From Nannocystis sp. (GTDB lineage Bacteria; Myxococcota_A; Polyangia; Nannocystales; Nannocystaceae), in assembly GCA_016712315.1 (NCBI GenBank), contig JADJRG010000023.1:62001-126000 (forward strand): 64,000 nt of DNA. The letters are read 5' to 3'. The notes below the pieces were generated by a model. That model did no database searches. It was given only the letters and a program-made list of their open reading frames with translations, and was not told the DNA's origin. How positions within the stretch are numbered: the stretch's first letter is position 1; each line of letters begins with the position of its first letter. This document shows, piece after piece, positions 7,938-16,164 of the stretch. Made by a program: the position numbers and the translations under genes.

Positions 7938-9136
7938 AGCCCCTCGACCTCCAGAGCCCCGAGCTCCACAACAACGCCCACGCCGTCTTCAAGCGCCTGC
8001 GCGAGCGGGGCCCCGTCGCCCGCGCCCGCTTCAATCGCCGCGGCGTCTACCTCATCACCCGCTACGCCGACGTCGACGCCCTGCTCGCCGGTGATCGCCT
8101 CGTCAAGGACCCCGCCAACACCACCCTCGGCCCCGGCGCCCCCCGCATCATCGACCTCCCCGGCCCCCTCAAAAAGCTCATGACCAGCATGATCAGCGTC
8201 GACGACCCTGATCATCGCCGCCTGCGCCGCCTCGTCGCCAAGGCCTTCACCCCCAAGACCATCGCCGACCTCGCGCCAGCCATGGAGCAGGTCGCCGCCC
8301 GGCAGCTCCAGCGCCTCACCGAGGCCCGCCGCGGCGACCTGATCGCCGCCTTCGCCCTGCCCTTCCCCGTCCACGTGATCACCGAGCTGGTCGGCGTGCC
8401 CGAGGCCGACCGCCCCCGCTTCCAGCGCTGGGTCCACGACATCACCCACGCACCTGGTCTTGTGGCCATCTTTAAGATCTTGCCCGCGATCTGGCGCTTC
8501 ACCCGCTACATCGCCCAGCTCGCCGCCGACAAGCGCCGCCGGCCTGGCCCCGATCTGCTCAGCGGCCTCGTCCACATCGAAGACAGCGGCGAGCGGATCA
8601 GCGACGACGAGCTCGTCGCCATGGTCTTCCTCCTGCTCACCGCCGGCCACGAGACCACCGTCAGCCTGATCGCCAACGGCACCCTCGCCCTCCTCCAACA
8701 CCCCGATCAGCTCGCCGACCTGCGCGCCCGGCCTGAGCGCCTCGACCTCGCGGTCGAAGAGCTGCTGCGCTTCGACGGCCCCCTGCTCACCACCGATCCC
8801 TACTACGCCCGCGAGGCCTTCACCCTGCACGGCGAGGCCATACCCGCCGGCGCCGTCGTCTTACCCGCCGTGCTCTCCGCCAACCGCGACGAGTCCGTGT
8901 TTCACGATCCTGATCGCCTCGACCTCACCCGCACCCCCAACAAGCACCTCGCCTTCGGCAAAGGCCTGCATCACTGCATCGGCGCCCCGCTCGCCCGGCT
9001 GGAGGCCAAGATCGCCCTCCGCCTCCTCTTGGAGGCCGCCCCCCAGCTCCGCCTCGCCGCAGCGCCGGCGCGGCACCGCTACCGCAGCGCCGCCTTTTTG
9101 CACCGCCTCGAAGCCCTGCCCGTCGAGCTCGGATAG
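7934..9136 (+). CDS. Cytochrome P450
   Basis: A 400-residue soluble bacterial P450. Landmarks are the I-helix AGHETTVSLIANG, the K-helix region EELLRFDGP, and the haem-binding loop AFGKGLHHCIGAPLARLEAK with the axial cysteine. The length and the HHCIGAPLARLE block are typical of actinobacterial/myxobacterial CYP107-like enzymes acting on secondary metabolites or fatty acids; the substrate is unknown. The ATGA overlap with the TetR gene and an AAGAAAGG ribosome-binding site fix the start. No ferredoxin or reductase gene lies beside it. Confidence 0.93.
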   Translation: MKPLDLQSPELHNNAHAVFKRLRERGPVARARFNRRGVYLITRYADVDALLAGDRLVKDPANTTLGPGAPRIIDLPGPLKKLMTSMISVDDPDHRRLRRLVAKAFTPKTIADLAPAMEQVAARQLQRLTEARRGDLIAAFALPFPVHVITELVGVPEADRPRFQRWVHDITHAPGLVAIFKILPAIWRFTRYIAQLAADKRRRPGPDLLSGLVHIEDSGERISDDELVAMVFLLLTAGHETTVSLIANGTLALLQHPDQLADLRARPERLDLAVEELLRFDGPLLTTDPYYAREAFTLHGEAIPAGAVVLPAVLSANRDESVFHDPDRLDLTRTPNKHLAFGKGLHHCIGAPLARLEAKIALRLLLEAAPQLRLAAAPARHRYRSAAFLHRLEALPVELG

Positions 9137-9212
9137 GTGCGCCTCACCGGCGCGGTCGCACAAGCTCACGCTTGCGCCCGCCCCACGCCCCCATCCACAC
9201 TGCTCTCCGCGC

Positions 9213-10427
9213 ATGACCACCGCCCCGCACCGCGCTCGCGCCCGCGCCCTCGCCCTGCTCGCCGTCCTCCTGCTCGCCCTGCTCGGCGCCGCCGACGGCA
9301 TCTATCTCAGCCTCGTCCACATCGACCTCGAGCTCGGCGCTGGCGGCGTCGGCCGGATCTGCCACGCCCTCGCCCGCGACGGCTGTGAGGTCACCGCCGG
9401 CCGCTACGGCGCCCTCTTTGGCCTCCCGATCGCCCTCTACGGCGCCGCTGGGGCGCTCGCGACCGCCGCCGCCGCCCTCTTCGCCCTCTTTCAGCGCCGC
9501 CACCCCGCCCATCCGGCTCCCACCGTCGTCTTCGCCCTCGCCCTCGTCAGCGCCCTCGCCTCCGGCGCCATGGCCCTCATCTCCGCCATCGAGGGCTCTT
9601 TTTGCCCCTTTTGCCTGCTCTGGTACCTCCTCAACGCCCTCATCCTCATCGCCGCGCTGACCGCCCTCCCTCGCCCCATCGCCCCCCACCTCCCCGCCGC
9701 GCTGCGCAGCCCGACCACCGCCCCTGGCCTGCTCGCCGCCCTTATCTTCGCCCTCGCCCTCGCCGCCGGGGCCCGCTGGTATCAAAGCGCCCACGAGCGC
9801 GCCGAAGCCGCCCTCAGCGCCCGGATCGCCGAAGAGGTCGCCGCCGCGCTCGCCAAGCCCCGCCTCACCGGCCTCGCCCCGGGCGACAACCCCCGCCAGC
9901 GCCACGGCCCCGCCAGCGCCGACTCGGATGTCATCACGATCTACGAATTCAGCGACTTTGAGTGCCCCTATTGCGCTCAGTTATGGACGCACGCCGAGCG
10001 CGCCTTCGCCGCCAGCCCCCGCACTATCGAGGTCATCTTCGTCAATTTCCCCCTCGACGCCGCCTGCAACCCCGCCGCGCGCGCCGGCATGCACGAGCAC
10101 GCCTGCCTCGCCGCCATCGCCGGCGAGTGCGCCCATCGCCAGGGCCAATTTTGGCCGTACGCCGCGAGAGTCTTCGCCGGCCAGCCGACCCTCGATCGCC
10201 GCGCCCTGCTCGCCCACGCCGCCGATCTCGCCCTCGACCAGCCCGCCTTCACCGCCTGCCTCGACGACCCCGCGGTCCTTGAGGCGATCCGCGCCGATCT
10301 CCGCCTCGCCCGCGCCGCCGGGGTCACCGGCACCCCCACCCTCATCATCGACGGCTACAAATACACCGGAGTCGCCCGCCGCCCCCTCATCGAGGCCCTG
10401 TTAAATGCCGTCGCCGACCGCCCCTGA
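9213..10427 (+). CDS. VKOR-DsbA fusion, disulfide bond formation
   Basis: A 404-residue membrane protein fusing a vitamin K epoxide reductase domain to a periplasmic thioredoxin-fold domain. The VKOR part (residues about 10-165) has four to five membrane segments, the loop cysteine pair in GRICHALARDGCEVTAGRYG and the quinone-side motif FCPFCLLWY. After a linker, the DsbA-like part begins with VITIYEFSDFECPYC (CPYC active site) and includes the cis-Pro loop GVTGTPTLIIDGYKY. The two halves would shuttle electrons from exported thiols through DsbA and VKOR to quinone, replacing DsbB. This fits a genome region rich in Cys-heavy exported proteins. The gene is single and complete. Confidence 0.9.
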   Translation: MTTAPHRARARALALLAVLLLALLGAADGIYLSLVHIDLELGAGGVGRICHALARDGCEVTAGRYGALFGLPIALYGAAGALATAAAALFALFQRRHPAHPAPTVVFALALVSALASGAMALISAIEGSFCPFCLLWYLLNALILIAALTALPRPIAPHLPAALRSPTTAPGLLAALIFALALAAGARWYQSAHERAEAALSARIAEEVAAALAKPRLTGLAPGDNPRQRHGPASADSDVITIYEFSDFECPYCAQLWTHAERAFAASPRTIEVIFVNFPLDAACNPAARAGMHEHACLAAIAGECAHRQGQFWPYAARVFAGQPTLDRRALLAHAADLALDQPAFTACLDDPAVLEAIRADLRLARAAGVTGTPTLIIDGYKYTGVARRPLIEALLNAVADRP

Positions 10428-10646
10428 CCCACTAAAGAATTGTTCATAATAAACCACGACGATCGGATACACCGCCGCCAGCTCGTGCTGGAGCTCGAAG
10501 CCCGCCAGCCGCGCCCGCACCGAGCCCAACGTCCGCACCCTTCGCCCGAACGTGCAGATCATCGTGCCCGCGCGCTCCCAGCCTACGACCCTCGGCACCT
10601 ATATTTCCGCTTGTGCCGCGAGTGATCGGCGTGTGACGCTCCCCGA
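10428..10646. other. Intergenic region, nothing identified
   Basis: 219 bp between the VKOR-DsbA gene and the next lipoprotein gene. It has a short A/T-rich patch, TGTTCATAATAAACC, near 10441 that could be promoter sequence. No RNA gene or clear terminator was seen. Confidence 0.3.
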
Positions 10647-11831
10647 GTGCTCCGTTTTCTCGCCGTGGTGGCCGCGGGCGTCGTCGCGCTGCTCAGCGCC
10701 TGCGTCGTGCGCGAGGAGCCCGTCGCCACCGATACCCTCACGTCGACCTCGACGACCGCGCCCACGACCACGACCTCCGGGGAGACGGCGCTCGCCGGGT
10801 GCGACGAGCCGTGGGAGCACTCGGGCGACCTCATCATCACGCAGGCGAGCAGCCCCGACGAGCTCCGCTGTCTGACGGTCGTGCACGGCTCCCTGCGGAT
10901 CGAGGGCGACATACCCGAGGATGTGCTCGCCGGTCTCGCCGACCTGCGTCGGGTCACTGGTACGCTGTTTATCGCCGACAACGGGGTCCTCGGCGATCTC
11001 GACGCGTTCGCGCGCCTCGAGGAGGTCGACATCCTGATCCTCCGCCGCGCTACCGCGCTGACGGATCTCAGCGGACTCTCCGGGCTGAGGGCCGCGCGTG
11101 TAGTGGAGCTGTGCGAGCTCGGGCTCACCGCGCTCCCGAGCTTCGCGCCGGACTTCGCGGGGATCGCCCGCCTCGACCTGTGCGATAACCCCGCGCTGAC
11201 GGATCTCAGCGCCGCGTCGAGCTGGGGTGTCGACCCAGCGGCTGACTCGCTCAGCTTCTTCTTCACCAGCAACGACGCCTTGTCGAGCCTCGCGGGGCTC
11301 TCCGGCCTCGTCGAGGAGCTCGGAGACCGCCCGCTCGTGGCCGTCGTGTGGAACCACCCGGAGCTGACGTCGCTCGCAGGCCTCTCCGCGACCAACCTCG
11401 ACCTCCTCACGGTCGTGAGCGCGCCCAAGCTGACGGACCTCGAGGGGCTCGCCGTCGCCACGGACGGCGGCAACATCACCCTCGATCAGATCCCCCTGCT
11501 CACGTCGCTCAAAGGCCTCCACAACATGACATCGATCGGTTCGCTGACGCTCGGAGGGTGCATCATCGACGGGTTCGGCGGGCTCGACGGCATCACCTCG
11601 CTCGCGGGTCTCGACTCAGTCACCCGCATCGACACCCTCATCGTGGTCAACAACGACGCGCTGGTGAGCCTCGACGGCGCCCCCGCGCTCCACATGATGG
11701 ACGAGCTCAGGGCGGGAGCGAACCCCGCCCTCTCCCAGGCGGCCTACGACGCGTTCATCGCGCAGTTCGCATCCCCCCCCTTCGGCTGCTTCGGGACCTG
11801 GTCCGAGTGCAATTGCCCGACCGTGGACTGA
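10647..11831 (+). CDS. Surface lipoprotein with leucine-rich/receptor-L-like repeats
   Basis: A 394-residue predicted lipoprotein. The GTG start gives the signal peptide MLRFLAVVAAGVVALLSAC with the lipobox cysteine at residue 19, followed by a Thr-rich linker (TSTSTTAPTTTTSG). The body consists of irregular repeats such as LTDLSGLSGLRAA, LTSLAGLSATNLD and LTDLEGLAVATDGG, spaced about 22-28 residues apart, resembling receptor-L or bacterial leucine-rich repeats. The C-terminus has three cysteines (CFGTWSECNC). The ligand is unknown. It stands alone in orientation between unrelated genes. Confidence 0.75.
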   Translation: MLRFLAVVAAGVVALLSACVVREEPVATDTLTSTSTTAPTTTTSGETALAGCDEPWEHSGDLIITQASSPDELRCLTVVHGSLRIEGDIPEDVLAGLADLRRVTGTLFIADNGVLGDLDAFARLEEVDILILRRATALTDLSGLSGLRAARVVELCELGLTALPSFAPDFAGIARLDLCDNPALTDLSAASSWGVDPAADSLSFFFTSNDALSSLAGLSGLVEELGDRPLVAVVWNHPELTSLAGLSATNLDLLTVVSAPKLTDLEGLAVATDGGNITLDQIPLLTSLKGLHNMTSIGSLTLGGCIIDGFGGLDGITSLAGLDSVTRIDTLIVVNNDALVSLDGAPALHMMDELRAGANPALSQAAYDAFIAQFASPPFGCFGTWSECNCPTVD

Positions 11832-11960
11832 CGCGTGTCGAGGTGGTCAATACGAGCACCATGGACGTGAACATGGGGCTCTTCGGGGTACCAGAACGCT
11901 GCGGCGCCGAGCTTCGTTCGTGTCAGCCCGACCCGCGCACAACATCGCGCATCCTCACAC

Positions 11961-13391
11961 TCACCGCCAGTGCGTCGCTGAAGGAAAGATCGAAGCCCGC
12001 TCCCGCCCCACCACGCGCACCTCGGGAGTCCCTACCCGCCCACGAAGCCCACGGATCCGCCGCGCCTGCGCGTTCTTAAAGGAGCCAGGCGCCACGATCG
12101 TCACCCGCGGCGCCCGCAGCTCGCGGCGCCCCCGCAGGTGATCATACGCCGGTGAGCGGCGCCGCAGATCCGCGTCGATCGCCTCAGCCAGCCGCTCCGC
12201 CAGATCGGCCCGCCCCAGCCCCTGCACCTCCACCTGCACCAGCAGCCTGCGCGGCAGCAGCGGCCGGGCTCGCACCCCCGATCGCCCGGCGCCGCCCAGC
12301 TCGGTCTCGGCGAACGGGTCCCCCTTCAGCGCCCGCGTCGAGGTTTGAACCGCGTCGATCGCCCCAGGGTCGGGCCCGATCGTCGCCGCCACCAGCGCCG
12401 GATCTTCTGGGCGGAACGCCTGCCGCACAGCCGCCGTCAGCCACACCCCCACCATCGAGATCCCCTCCAGCGCCACCTCTTGCGGCGGAGGGCGCAGCCG
12501 GATCACCCGCGGCCGCGGCGTCGGCACCAAGCTCGTCGGCGGATCAAAGCCCACCACCTGCACGTGCTCGTCGGTGCGCAGGCGCAGGCACCCCAGCGGC
12601 GACGACACCACCAGCTCATAGTGTCGCCCCAAGATCGCCTGCGCCGGCGCGATCGTCTCGGCCTCGAACGCCCGCAGCCCGTCGTCGCTCTGCTGGTGCG
12701 GCAGCAGCTCGATCACCTGCGAGCCCACCGCCAGCGTGAACGCCCGCGCGGGCGGCCGCGGCGAGGGCAGCCCCAGCCGCCCGCTCCGGTGGATCCACCC
12801 CGCCGACTCCACCGGCAGCCGCGACCGCAGCCGCCGCCCCAGATCATGCCCGGCCAGCAGCAGCCGCAGCGACGGCACCGCGCGCTCGAGCGGCCGCCCC
12901 AGCAGCTCCTCCAGCCAACCGAGCGTGAACGAGCTCGGCGCCGCGATGATCGTCGGCGCCACCTCTTCTAGCATCGCCAGCAGCGCCTCCTCGTCGTCGA
13001 CCCGCTCCACCCGCAGCACCTCTGCTCCTAGCGCCGCCAGGTCGTCCACCACGATGCGATCCACGCTCCCGTCGATCTCTCGCGCTTGCAGCACGATCGC
13101 CCGCCGCACCTCCTCGCCCCTTAAAAAACCTCGCCACACCGCCGTCACCTCGGCCCGCTCGTGGATCGCCCCGCTCAGCTCCCGCGCCCGCGGATCCCCC
13201 GCGTCTGTCGTCCCGAAGCCTAGGTGCGCCTCGACCTCGCGCGCGTGGCTCGCCACGTCCATCATCGGCGCGTGCGCCTGCAAGTCCGCCAGCGAGCGCA
13301 CCCGTCCTAGATCGAAGCGTCGGCCCGCCGCAGTGTTCGCCAGCGCCGCCACCACCGCCGCCAGCGCCCGCTCCTCGCTCCACTCGCTCAT
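11961..13391 (-). CDS. GH3-like acyl-adenylate-family protein, probably non-canonical
   Basis: A 476-residue protein resembling the GH3 fold (acyl-acid amido synthetases). The N-terminus ALANTAAGRRFDLGRVRSL matches the GH3 opening. LRLRTDEHVQVVGFDPPTSL resembles the DVVEVVGF block, and YDHLRGRRELRAPRVTIVAPGSF resembles the C-terminal domain. The ATP-binding Ser/Thr-Gly-rich loop expected after about residue 90 is not visible; the region reads EVTAVWRGFLRGEEVRRAIV. It may be a divergent or inactive member. It is the last gene of a three-gene operon with a MerR-TPR protein and an uncharacterised protein. The assignment is tentative. Confidence 0.5.
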   Translation of the reverse strand: MSEWSEERALAAVVAALANTAAGRRFDLGRVRSLADLQAHAPMMDVASHAREVEAHLGFGTTDAGDPRARELSGAIHERAEVTAVWRGFLRGEEVRRAIVLQAREIDGSVDRIVVDDLAALGAEVLRVERVDDEEALLAMLEEVAPTIIAAPSSFTLGWLEELLGRPLERAVPSLRLLLAGHDLGRRLRSRLPVESAGWIHRSGRLGLPSPRPPARAFTLAVGSQVIELLPHQQSDDGLRAFEAETIAPAQAILGRHYELVVSSPLGCLRLRTDEHVQVVGFDPPTSLVPTPRPRVIRLRPPPQEVALEGISMVGVWLTAAVRQAFRPEDPALVAATIGPDPGAIDAVQTSTRALKGDPFAETELGGAGRSGVRARPLLPRRLLVQVEVQGLGRADLAERLAEAIDADLRRRSPAYDHLRGRRELRAPRVTIVAPGSFKNAQARRIRGLRGRVGTPEVRVVGRERASIFPSATHWR

Positions 13392-13409
13392 CGCCCACGC
13401 CTCACCCGC

Positions 13410-14408
13410 TCAGCGCCCGCCTCGCGCCTGCCGCAGCGCCGCCACGGCCATGCCCGCGTGATCGCGCCGCGCCGCCAGCTCCGCGTCGATCTCCCCTGGC
13501 GGCAGCCGGTCCACCCCCGCGCAGAAGCGCTCCAAGTGGGCCAACGCGTGCGCCTCCTTGCCCACCGCCAGCAGCGCCCTGCCCAGCCCGTACTGCGCCT
13601 CCAAGTGATCGGGGTGGCCACGCAGCAGCAGGCGGTAGCCTGCGATCGCCGTCTCCGGGTCACCTGTCTCAAAGGCCAGCGCCGCCAGGTTCGCCTGCGC
13701 CTCCGGCTGGTCGCCGTCGCAGCCGAGCGCCTCATCAAACAGATCGCGCGCCCCGTCGAGATCGCCGACCGCCGCCAGCATCGAGCCCAAGTTCGTATAC
13801 GCCGCCGCCAGGCCCGGATCGAGCTCGATCGCCCGCTCATAGGCCGCCCGCGCCGCCACGAACGCCGCGTCCTCCTCGTCCTCCCCCTCCCACGCCGCCT
13901 GGTGCTCGCAGCCCGCCAAGAAGTGCTCGTAGGCGCTGCGCTCCTCGCCCTCATCCTCGCCACGGCGCGCGCCTGGCAGCGGCAGCGTCAGCACCGTCGC
14001 CACCTCCTGCGCGAGCGCGCTCACGGAAAAATTCAGGAGATACTGCCCGGTCGTCGCCTCGAACGCGTGGTCGCTCTCCTCGACGATCACCGCGTCGTGC
14101 TCGCAGCGGATCCGCAGCCGGGCCAGCGGCGCGTTCACCCCTGGCAGCTTGATCCGCAGCGCGTCCAACGCCCGTCGCACCCGTTGCAGCGAGATCCCCG
14201 CGGCCAGCAGCTCCTTCGCCACCTTGACCGCGATCAGATCGCGGAAGTCGTACATCGTCCGGTCCCCGAGCCGCTGCGAAGGCCGGATGAACCCCGTCTG
14301 CGCCCAATAGCGCAGCTTGCTCTCCGGCACCTCGAAGAGCCGCGACACCTCACGCGCCGAGTACACCCCCTCCGCGCCGGGGCCCGCCGATTTGGGCGCC
14401 TCGCTCAT
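13410..14408 (-). CDS. MerR-type HTH protein with TPR repeats
   Basis: A 332-residue predicted regulator. Residues about 16-80 form a MerR-like winged helix-turn-helix (GVYSAREVSRLFEVPESKLR, then WAQTGFIRPSQR). The C-terminal half has tetratricopeptide-like repeats (YERAIELDPGLAAAYTNLGS, LFDEALGCDGDQPEAQANLA). The ATG at 14408 is preferred over one 48 bases upstream because the shorter form follows a GAGGGGTGAG ribosome-binding site and does not overlap the upstream gene. The GH3-like gene follows after 18 bases. MerR-TPR fusions are recurrent in myxobacteria; targets are unknown. Confidence 0.75.
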   Translation of the reverse strand: MSEAPKSAGPGAEGVYSAREVSRLFEVPESKLRYWAQTGFIRPSQRLGDRTMYDFRDLIAVKVAKELLAAGISLQRVRRALDALRIKLPGVNAPLARLRIRCEHDAVIVEESDHAFEATTGQYLLNFSVSALAQEVATVLTLPLPGARRGEDEGEERSAYEHFLAGCEHQAAWEGEDEEDAAFVAARAAYERAIELDPGLAAAYTNLGSMLAAVGDLDGARDLFDEALGCDGDQPEAQANLAALAFETGDPETAIAGYRLLLRGHPDHLEAQYGLGRALLAVGKEAHALAHLERFCAGVDRLPPGEIDAELAARRDHAGMAVAALRQARGGR

Positions 14409-14418
14409 CGCCCGCGTC

Positions 14419-14928
14419 TCACCCCTCGCCCGCGGCCGCGCCGCATGGATCCTCAACGTCGACGGACGCGATCGCGTCGCCGTCGATCAAGATCTGCACC
14501 CCCTCTGCGCGCACCCGGTGCTCCACCGTGATCGACAGCGCCGCCTCTGGCACCTCCGCCAGCAGCGCCAGCTCTGGCCGCACCAGCGCCGCCAGCCGGC
14601 TCACCAGCGCCGGGTCGGCGGCCATCAGCTCCGCCACCAGCTCGGCCGTCGCCACGTCGGCCGGCTCGGAGAACAGGGCCGCGCAGCGCACCAGATCGAT
14701 CGTCACCATCGCCGTCGCGAAGAAGCTCCCGTGGCGGGCCCGCGACCCCAGCTCGCGCCCGCCCTCGACGATCTGCTCGCGTTGGCTCCACAGCAGGTCC
14801 AGCGCCTGCGGAGCCAGCCCCTCGCGCACCTCCCTGCGGATCAGTGAGAGCCTGCGGATCCGCGCCCACGAGGGCGCGGGCAGCCCCTCGGCAGGAGCGC
14901 TAGGTCGGGAGATCGAGCGGAGCGTCAC
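14419..14928 (-). CDS. Conserved hypothetical protein, first gene of MerR-TPR operon
   Basis: I do not recognise this protein. The frame is open far upstream, but the part above about 15,000 overlaps the opposite SDR gene, so the true start lies lower. A GTG at 14928 gives about 169 residues; nearby TTG/GTG codons up to about 14970 are alternatives. The body is mixed helical with LAPQALDLLWSQREQIVEGG, FFATAMVTIDLVRCAALFSE and a C-terminal strand-like VEHRVRAEGVQILIDGDAIA. It ends ten bases before the MerR-TPR start, so they are co-transcribed. Confidence 0.55.
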   Translation of the reverse strand: MTLRSISRPSAPAEGLPAPSWARIRRLSLIRREVREGLAPQALDLLWSQREQIVEGGRELGSRARHGSFFATAMVTIDLVRCAALFSEPADVATAELVAELMAADPALVSRLAALVRPELALLAEVPEAALSITVEHRVRAEGVQILIDGDAIASVDVEDPCGAAAGEG

Positions 14929-15021
14929 GCCCGGCCACCATGCCAGCCTCCCCCGCACCTCCGCCAATTTTCGCCGCGTCTCGCCCCCCGGTCGGGCGGC
15001 CGGCTCGTGTATCGTCCCCTG

Positions 15022-16017
15022 ATGAAGCGCGCGCTCGTCACCGGTGGCCTCGGCTTCCTCGGCGCCTGGATCGCCAAGCAGCTCCTCGAACAAGGCGTCG
15101 CCGTGCGGGTGCTCGCGCGCCCTGGCGAGCCCCCGGACAACCTCCGCGGCTGCGACGTCGAGCTCCTTGAGGGCGACGTGCTCGATCGAGGCGCCTGCGA
15201 GCGCGCCGTCGACGGCGTCGACACCGTCTTCCACGCCGCCGCGATCTACAGCGACTGGGCCCCCGATCCCACCTTGATGTACGCCGTCAACATCGGCGGC
15301 ACCTACAACGTGCTCGAGGCCGCCCGCCGCGCCGCCGTCGATCGCGTCATCTACACCGCCAGCGTCGCCTCGCTCGGCCGCCCGCGGCCCGGCACCCTCG
15401 GCGACGAGCGCACCGCCTACGAGTCGTGGCGCATCGACTTCCCCTACAGCCGCGCCAAGTACTTCAGCCGCGAGCTCGCCGAGTCCTTCGCCGCCTGGGG
15501 CCTCGACGTCCGGATCGTCTGCCCAGGGATCGTGCTCGGCCCTGGCGATCTACGCCCCACCCCCTCCGGCAAGCTGATCCTCAACATCGCCGGGGGCGCC
15601 GTCCCGCCCGCCTATTTCGCCGGCGGCGCCAGCTACGTCGACGTCCGCGACGCCGCCGCCGTGCACGTCCTCGCCGCCCAGCGAGGCCGCCGAGGCGAGC
15701 GTTACATCGCCGCCGCGCACAACCTCGACAACCTCGAATTGATCCGCGCGATTCAACGCGTCACCGGCCGTCATCGCCGCCTGGTCAAGCTCCCCACCCC
15801 GCTCGCCCGCCTCGTCGCTCGTGTATGGGAGCTTCAGGCGCGGCGCAGCGGCCAGCCCCCGATCATCAGCCGTGACTTCTTCGAGTACGCCCTCCGCCCC
15901 TCCTTTTACGACAACCGCAAGGCGCGCAGCGAGCTCGGCGCCACCTTCCGCGAGCTCGGCGACACCCTCGCCGACGCGATCGCCGACTTCCGAGCGCGCG
16001 GCGTTTTAGCCGGCTAG
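15022..16017 (+). CDS. NAD(P)-dependent epimerase/dehydratase (extended SDR)
   Basis: A 331-residue extended short-chain dehydrogenase. It begins MKRALVTGGLGFLGAWIAKQ, containing the TGxxGxxG cofactor loop, and has the catalytic YSRAK (YxxxK) near residue 142. VVPGI-type substrate blocks are replaced by VCPGIVLGPGDLRPTPSGK. It resembles hopanoid-associated epimerase HpnA and dihydroflavonol reductase-like proteins; the substrate is unknown. The ATG at 15022 is preferred over a GTG at 15007 because it begins directly at the Rossmann fold. It is divergent from the MerR-TPR operon. Confidence 0.88.
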   Translation: MKRALVTGGLGFLGAWIAKQLLEQGVAVRVLARPGEPPDNLRGCDVELLEGDVLDRGACERAVDGVDTVFHAAAIYSDWAPDPTLMYAVNIGGTYNVLEAARRAAVDRVIYTASVASLGRPRPGTLGDERTAYESWRIDFPYSRAKYFSRELAESFAAWGLDVRIVCPGIVLGPGDLRPTPSGKLILNIAGGAVPPAYFAGGASYVDVRDAAAVHVLAAQRGRRGERYIAAAHNLDNLELIRAIQRVTGRHRRLVKLPTPLARLVARVWELQARRSGQPPIISRDFFEYALRPSFYDNRKARSELGATFRELGDTLADAIADFRARGVLAG

Positions 16018-16164
16018 CGCCGCGGCTACCGCCGCCCAGCGCGCCGACCCGCGCAGATCGCTCGATCGACTGGGGCCTTGAGGCCGCATCGCCGCCGCCT
16101 GGCCTCACCTGCCGCCGCGTCCGCGTTGCCATCGCGAGCCCGCTGGTGTGATGATCGCCGCGCC

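Noticed and set aside
10401..10598. 65-residue minus-strand ORF after the VKOR-DsbA gene
   Set aside because: It has no ribosome-binding site, overlaps the VKOR-DsbA 3' end and shows no recognisable motif; likely chance.
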